The position numbers and the translations under genes were made by a program. The notes below the pieces were generated by a model, which was given only the letters and a program-made list of their open reading frames with translations, was not told the DNA's origin and searched no databases. DNA of 56,765 nucleotides from Methanolinea sp. UBA275 (GTDB taxonomy: Archaea > Halobacteriota > Methanomicrobia > Methanomicrobiales > Methanospirillaceae), in NCBI GenBank assembly GCA_002506105.1, contig DAWU01000041.1:1-56765 (forward strand), written 5' to 3'. This document shows, in pieces, positions 52,932-56,765 of this stretch; position 1 is the first letter of the stretch; the number at the start of each line of letters is the position of its first letter.

Positions 52932-53630
52932 CTAACCCCTGCCTTCTAATTCAATCTGGATATTATGAATGGCCAGCCTTATAAGCCCAAGGTTTACGTC
53001 ACTGTTGGTAAGAAGGCAGAGGTAGAGATCCCCATACGGTGCTATGATACACTTTCTCTGGTCACTCTCAAGAATAATCTGGTCGAGCACTCCCATGCGC
53101 AGATTCTCGGCCATCTTCTTACCTGCCCTTAAGAAATCCTCGGCCATGGCAGCAACCTGCTCGAAATCCCCTTCGCCAATGGACTGCACGGGAAATCCTT
53201 CGAAGAAGACTGAAACTGCGATGACCCCCTGCTGATTGAAAAGGCGATGGACCAGAGCATCATCAAGCCCATTCTTCACAGGTGGCTGTGATACCACGTC
53301 CTTCTCCAGCATGCACAGTCCTTCCTTACGGCATATCTTTTTGGCCTCTGCCATCTGTTCCAGGGTATACTTGTGCTGGACATACCGGAGATTGAGGTCT
53401 TTGTCCCCGGCATTGCGCATGAGGTAAGCGATTACTTCTTTCCCCTTGAATTCGCGAGTCTGGTCCCTGAACTGAGCAGCGATAACCCGTCCCTTATCAA
53501 TAATCAGGATTCCGGAACCATTTCCCGTAAGAACCTCAACTCTCCCGGAAAAAGGGTGGGTGCCATCGGGATGTTCCTCCTGCAGGGGAACCGCTGAGAT
53601 CCCCGCGTATGTGCCTTCAGGAAGACTCAT
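52932..53630 (-). CDS. PATAN/DUF4388-like plus Roadblock/LC7 protein
   Basis: The 232-residue protein appears to have two parts. The first (about 25-110) has FSGRVEVLTGNGSGILIIDKGRVIAA and a GKEVIAYL helix, a pattern like the DUF4388/PATAN fold. The second (about 120-225) has QQGVIAVSVFFEGFPVQSIG, an amphipathic helix and LIRLAIHNIQIEL, like Roadblock/LC7. Roadblock proteins commonly bind small Ras-like GTPases, but no such gene is beside it. It follows the first Roadblock gene by three bases and precedes the ATPase. Both domain calls are by pattern. Confidence 0.7.
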   Translation of the reverse strand: MSLPEGTYAGISAVPLQEEHPDGTHPFSGRVEVLTGNGSGILIIDKGRVIAAQFRDQTREFKGKEVIAYLMRNAGDKDLNLRYVQHKYTLEQMAEAKKICRKEGLCMLEKDVVSQPPVKNGLDDALVHRLFNQQGVIAVSVFFEGFPVQSIGEGDFEQVAAMAEDFLRAGKKMAENLRMGVLDQIILESDQRKCIIAPYGDLYLCLLTNSDVNLGLIRLAIHNIQIELEGRG

Positions 53631-53633
53631 ACC

Positions 53634-53981
53634 TTATAATGCTGCGACGAGGCGTTCTTTATTTTTCTTTAATTCGTAGCGGATACGTCCTACGTTCGCT
53701 TCGTTGTTTGCCACCACTGCAATCAGTTCATCTGCTGAAAGAGGGGACATGATAATCGGGCCGTGATCAAGCTCAACAAGCATCTGGTGGAGCTCGCCCT
53801 TGCCGAGTTCTTTCCCCATGGCTTCAGAAGTACCCATGCCGGTCGATGCCATAGCACCAAGGGCATCGATATCCATTTTTCCCGATGCGGCACTCTCGAT
53901 CACAAATCCGTCGCGACCAACAACCACTGCAGCAGTCACACCATCAATCTTCAAGAATTCTCCCAAAATCTGTTTCAGCAT
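53634..53981 (-). CDS. Roadblock/LC7-domain protein
   Basis: The 115-residue single-domain protein matches the Roadblock pattern well: GVTAAVVVGRDGFVIESA, a central helix with DALGAMASTGMGTSEAMG, HQMLVELDHGPIIMSPL and a last strand and helix VGRIRYELKKNKERL. Such proteins dimerise and often regulate MglA/Ras-like GTPases. AGGTGG precedes the ATG and a TATA box lies at 54015-54026. It heads the minus-strand secretion operon. Confidence 0.88.
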   Translation of the reverse strand: MLKQILGEFLKIDGVTAAVVVGRDGFVIESAASGKMDIDALGAMASTGMGTSEAMGKELGKGELHQMLVELDHGPIIMSPLSADELIAVVANNEANVGRIRYELKKNKERLVAAL

Positions 53982-54014
53982 TCATGCCACCTACACTTAT
54001 AAAGCATCTGTCTT

Positions 54015-54026
54015 GATATATAAAAA
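54015..54026 (-). promoter_or_regulatory. TATA box of the Tad-like operon
   Basis: TTTTTATATATC on the minus strand predicts a transcript start near 53995 and a leader of about 14 bases with AGGTGG. It is a strong box and is the likely promoter of the Roadblock and Tad-like genes. Confidence 0.6.
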
Positions 54027-54072
54027 TAAAAATGTTTGCTCTGCCGGTACGCTGGTTCCGGGAGATTCATCC

Positions 54073-54101
54073 TGGCTCAATGCAATGAAATTTTGGCTCA
54101 A
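54073..54101. repeat. Direct repeat TGGCTCAA x2, 21-base period
   Basis: TGGCTCAA occurs at 54073-54080 and again at 54094-54101, two helical turns apart, between the divergent Tad-like and DUF2226-like operons. Such spacing puts both copies on one face of DNA and is typical of an operator for a dimeric regulator. The regulator is not known. Confidence 0.4.
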
Positions 54102-54145
54102 CATTACCAATACAATTATGAATCGAGGAGTAGTGATCTTAAATA

Positions 54146-54886
54146 ATGCAACTTCCCCGTGGCACGTTTCATTCCATAAAAAAGGGCATGAAAATTGCTC
54201 TTATTCTCAATAGCCTCAAGGAAGAAGGTTTCACCGGTTCCTGTTCGATTGCCTGCGGGGACCGTGGAATCGATCTTGTTGTGAAAGAAGGGAATGTTCT
54301 GCTCGCCAGTTGTGATTCTTCCTGCGGGAATACTGCGATGGAACTCATTAGAGCACTGCACGAGCAGGCTGCGGACGCATCCCTGGCTGATCTGACCCCG
54401 GCACAGATGAAGCTCACCCTTGAATTCAACGATCAATGCAGGGTCAGCCAGAGACGGGAGAGTCCTCCAAAGGCCGAGATCCCGACCCGAGAAGAGAAGA
54501 AAAGCATCGAGAGCGCGAATTCTCAAAATGCTGCCACAGCGACTCGCGAAAGAGAGAGAGAAGTGATCACGAGACCGGTATCCCGAACCCCCGATCAAAG
54601 ACCACAGACACAGAAAACTCCTCCGGCTCCACCTCAACAGGCTCACCTCCAACCTGAACCTGCCTCACACCAACAAAACACTGCATCACCAACTCCCTCA
54701 ACCGCAAAGAACAGCCCGGTTGACATATTCGCCCGTGAAGGAGAAGAGGTGACCCTGATGGACAGGGATCTCAATGCCCTTGACTCAATGGACCTCAACA
54801 CCATGAGCAATAAGATCCGTGAAAACTGTAAGATCATGGTTGAAAAGTTGCACCTGGAACATCTCATCGAACAAAAAAATGATTGA
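54146..54886 (+). CDS. DUF2226-like protein
   Basis: The 246-residue protein begins MQLPRGTFHSIKKGMKIALI and has FTGSCSIACGDRGIDLVVKEG and ASCDSSCGNTAMELIRAL, an alpha/beta pattern like DUF2226. This pattern also resembles the first domain of the divergent PATAN-like protein. A Gln/Pro/Thr/Ser-rich linker (about 100-195) joins it to a short C-terminal helical tail (LMDRDLNALDSMDLNTMS onwards). No membrane segment is seen. It is followed by the membrane-anchored Roadblock-like gene after 11 bases. Function unknown. Confidence 0.7.
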   Translation: MQLPRGTFHSIKKGMKIALILNSLKEEGFTGSCSIACGDRGIDLVVKEGNVLLASCDSSCGNTAMELIRALHEQAADASLADLTPAQMKLTLEFNDQCRVSQRRESPPKAEIPTREEKKSIESANSQNAATATREREREVITRPVSRTPDQRPQTQKTPPAPPQQAHLQPEPASHQQNTASPTPSTAKNSPVDIFAREGEEVTLMDRDLNALDSMDLNTMSNKIRENCKIMVEKLHLEHLIEQKND

Positions 54887-54897
54887 GGATTTTTATC

Positions 54898-55506
54898 ATG
54901 GATACCATAAGCTTCGACACATTCCTGCTGCTGGTACTGCTGATCCTTGTCGGGATTGTCCTGTTCCTTTCCCTTGTGACTGCAATATACACGATCCGGC
55001 TCTCAAGGAGGATAGCAGACCTCGAGAAAAAGGATACCCGGGCTGTTGAACCTGTTGTATCACGGCCGGTTGCAAGAAACACTGAAGGTGTTGCAGTATC
55101 ACGCCAGGAAACAACTGCATTCACGCAGGAAGTCGTTCAGAGGGTTCAGACTCCCCCAAAGGACGAGGGAAAGAAACCATTCAACGTGAACACTGATGCA
55201 CCTGATATCCCCACGGGAATAAAAAACCTGTGCGCACTGTACGGCCTCGACTCCCTTACCGTCTCATCCCTTGACGGACTCGTCATTGCATCATCGGGTC
55301 ATCCCTCGGCAATCACGGAGGCGGCCCAATTCAGTTATGCTTTCCAGACGGGAGAACCGATTCATGATGAAGGCGTGCAGGTATTTTCTGTTGATTATCG
55401 TGCGAATCCACTCGTTGGTATCCTTCGCAGCCAGGGGATTGTGCAGGATTCCTCACTTGCTGCAATAAAAAAAGATCTCGAATTAATTCTTGAAAAATGG
55501 ATTTGA
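54898..55506 (+). CDS. Membrane-anchored Roadblock-like protein
   Basis: The 202-residue protein has one hydrophobic helix at about 6-32, a charged linker, and a C-terminal domain (about 105-200) with GLDSLTVSSLDGLVIASSG, an amphipathic helix, VQVFSVDY and a final helix AAIKKDLELILEKW. This order of elements fits a diverged Roadblock domain. The ATG at 54898 follows GAGG by nine bases; a TTG at 54883 would overlap the previous gene. It places a Roadblock-type sensor at the membrane, next to minD. Family assignment is my inference. Confidence 0.65.
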   Translation: MDTISFDTFLLLVLLILVGIVLFLSLVTAIYTIRLSRRIADLEKKDTRAVEPVVSRPVARNTEGVAVSRQETTAFTQEVVQRVQTPPKDEGKKPFNVNTDAPDIPTGIKNLCALYGLDSLTVSSLDGLVIASSGHPSAITEAAQFSYAFQTGEPIHDEGVQVFSVDYRANPLVGILRSQGIVQDSSLAAIKKDLELILEKWI

Positions 55507-55531
55507 TGATGTGCCATGCGTTGTTCATTAA

Positions 55532-55543
55532 CCTTAAATAAAC
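55532..55543 (+). promoter_or_regulatory. Possible TATA box before minD
   Basis: CCTTAAATAAAC lies about 35 bases before the minD ATG and GGAGGG stands just before the ATG, so minD may have its own promoter in addition to read-through. Confidence 0.4.
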
Positions 55544-55575
55544 ACACGGTCAAAAAGAACTCAATGGAGGGTTGA

Positions 55576-56361
55576 ATGGTCAGAGTATTTACCGTTGCAT
55601 CAGGAAAAGGAGGGACCGGAAAAACCACAACAACAGTCAACCTTGGGACGAGTCTGGCCCAGTTCGGGAAGAACACCATTATCATGGATGCCGATATCGG
55701 GATGGCAAACCTGGGCCTGGCCCTTGGACTCGAGGATGCACCGGTAACACTCCACGAGGTTCTTGCCGGCAAAGCGAATATCCACGAAGCAATCTACGAT
55801 GGCCCTGCAGATGTCAAGGTTGTCCCAAGCGGGATATCACTCCAGGGATTTCAGCAGGCAAATCCGGAACGACTCAAGGATGTCCTGAAAGAACTCGTGG
55901 AGGAATGTGATTTTCTCATCATTGATGCCCCTGCAGGTATCAGCCGTGACGGTGTAATACCACTCGCTGTGGCTGATGATGTCATCCTGGTCGTCAACCC
56001 CGAGCTCTCTTCCATCGTTGATGCTTTAAAAACCAAGATACTGACGGAAGTCGTCGGGGGACATGTGCTCGGGGTCATCATCAACCGGGTGGGAACTGAA
56101 AAGACAGAGGTCGTCAAGCAGAAGATGGAGAAGGTGCTCGGGGTTCAGGTGATAGGGACGATTCCTGAAGATCCGAACGTCCGGAAGGCGGCTTCATTCA
56201 AGACACCTGTCGTGATCAAGTATCCCTTATCCCCTGCATCGATGGCGATCAAGAACCTGGCAGCGGGACTCGCAGGAATCCCAATCGAACAGCGTGGGCC
56301 AGAGATCCAGGATAAATTCATCGAGAGATTTGCAAAAGTACTGTTCAGGGGGAAAAAATGA
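55576..56361 (+). CDS. minD: MinD/ParA-family ATPase
   Basis: This deviant Walker ATPase positions cellular structures by ATP-dependent dimerisation. The 261-residue protein has KGGTGKTT at 11-18 with the signature Lys11, MDADIGMANLGLALG (Walker A prime region), LIIDAPAGISRDGV (Walker B) and VVNPELSSIVDALK. The last residues FIERFAKVLFRGKK look like the amphipathic membrane-binding helix of MinD. A four-base overlap couples it to a one-helix membrane protein gene. Its place beside a secretion operon suggests it positions that machine, not cell division, as an inference. Confidence 0.92.
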   Translation: MVRVFTVASGKGGTGKTTTTVNLGTSLAQFGKNTIIMDADIGMANLGLALGLEDAPVTLHEVLAGKANIHEAIYDGPADVKVVPSGISLQGFQQANPERLKDVLKELVEECDFLIIDAPAGISRDGVIPLAVADDVILVVNPELSSIVDALKTKILTEVVGGHVLGVIINRVGTEKTEVVKQKMEKVLGVQVIGTIPEDPNVRKAASFKTPVVIKYPLSPASMAIKNLAAGLAGIPIEQRGPEIQDKFIERFAKVLFRGKK

Positions 56362-56555
56362 CGCTGGAGATGATCCTGCTCATCGTCAGCAGCCTGGTGA
56401 TTCTGTTCCTCCTTATTCTTGTCGTCTTTATGTATATCCGGATTCGACAGCTGGTAAGGGATTTCGAACTGCTCGAATCACAGATTATGGTAACTGATTC
56501 AGAATTTGATGCCCTGATGCAGAATGTTGACGAGATAGGGCATCTCAAGATCTGA
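56358..56555 (+). CDS. Small single-pass membrane protein
   Basis: No family recognised. The 65-residue protein is one hydrophobic helix (about 5-27) followed by a short charged cytoplasmic-type tail (IRQLVRDFELLESQI onwards). It starts within the minD stop region (ATGA overlap), so it is made with MinD. It may serve as a membrane receptor for the ATPase, which is speculation from the coupling. Confidence 0.7.
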   Translation: MTLEMILLIVSSLVILFLLILVVFMYIRIRQLVRDFELLESQIMVTDSEFDALMQNVDEIGHLKI

Positions 56556-56765
56556 TGCGGGCCTCATTCAATATCCTCACTTTTTAAACCTCTGAAATTA
56601 AGGAATTCATCCTGCTTATGCCAATCCCTTCGAATAGCGGATGCATACCTGATACCTTACTTCGCCAGAAGAAGGAAAAGAAGGTTGTGTTTACAGAATT
56701 ATATGCACAAAAACACAACCTTCTCATTAGGCAATATAGCATTGATCGATAAAATTGATTCGGAG
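56556..56765. other. Gene-free end of the window
   Basis: About 210 bases with no gene that I can support. The stretch is AT-rich and holds the long inverted repeat at 56679-56724. Confidence 0.5.
56679..56724. repeat. 14-bp perfect inverted repeat with AT-rich loop
   Basis: AGAAGGTTGTGTTT at 56679-56692 is exactly complementary to AAACACAACCTTCT at 56711-56724, with an 18-base loop that contains ATTATAT. The stem is long for this window. It could be a terminator for the minD operon, an operator, or part of a repeated element. No transposase is near. Confidence 0.6.

Noticed and set aside
48492..56555. Archaellum (fla/arl) operon
   Set aside because: The ATPase and two platform proteins fit, but arlC/D/E, arlF/G, arlH and archaellin genes are absent and two T2SSF proteins point to a Tad/Epd-type machine.

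Overview
The window reads as chromosome of a methanogenic archaeon, most likely order Methanomicrobiales. It carries the 5' part of an archaeal 16S rRNA gene, archaeal-type ribosomal and RNA polymerase genes (rps13-rps4-rps11-rpoD-rpl18e-rpl13-rps9-rpoN-rpoK), topoisomerase VI, the archaeal mevalonate pathway (mvk, isopentenyl phosphate kinase, type 2 IPP isomerase), coenzyme F420 genes (cofE, cofC, cofG) and an RpoD with two full 4Fe-4S cysteine sets. The order is a judgement from gene content and gene order; no database search was run. I saw no insertion sequence, phage gene, CRISPR array or obvious foreign island.

Layout. 1-838 is the 5' part of 16S rRNA (minus), cut by the window edge, with a gene-free leader and promoter zone to 1400. 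1401-6068 (minus) is a coiled-coil protein gene followed by smc and scpA. 6387-10036 (plus) is glyA-folD-folP-cofE, which joins folate-type one-carbon genes to F420 synthesis. 10149-12938 holds cofC (minus), then cofG-purC and a ferredoxin-thioredoxin reductase catalytic subunit (plus). 13036-14691 is an ABC1/UbiB-type kinase.

14748-28177 (minus) is a very long run of tightly packed genes: tRNA-Ser, rps13, rps4, rps11, rpoD, rpl18e, rpl13, rps9, rpoN, tRNA-Pro, rpoK, eno, rps2, a MEMO-family gene, mvk, ipk, fni, RNase J, idsA and gltX. Translation, transcription and isoprenoid lipid precursor synthesis are thus read together. Upstream of it lie a deoxyhypusine synthase gene (28330-29421) and five consecutive CBS-domain genes (29547-33502, minus). 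These are divergent from an Era-like GTPase, DUF2073 and zinc-ribbon trio (33705-35105, plus).

35124-42622 contains aIF1/SUI1, a B12-dependent class II ribonucleotide reductase divergent from cobyric acid synthase, a ribbon-helix-helix protein, a small Cys-rich protein, a large coiled-coil protein, nadM, larB and a small membrane protein. 42630-46732 (plus) is hisS-top6B-top6A, followed by a convergent CPA-type cation/proton antiporter.

48492-56555 is the most interesting part. A Tad/type IV pilus-like assembly operon (two Roadblock-type genes, a secretion ATPase and two TadB/TadC-like membrane proteins, minus strand) is divergent from a DUF2226-like gene, a membrane-anchored Roadblock-like gene, a MinD/ParA ATPase and a one-helix membrane protein (plus strand). 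Both arms appear to encode the same two small domain types, which suggests one regulated surface-machine system. No pilin or Ras-like GTPase gene is present beside it in this window.
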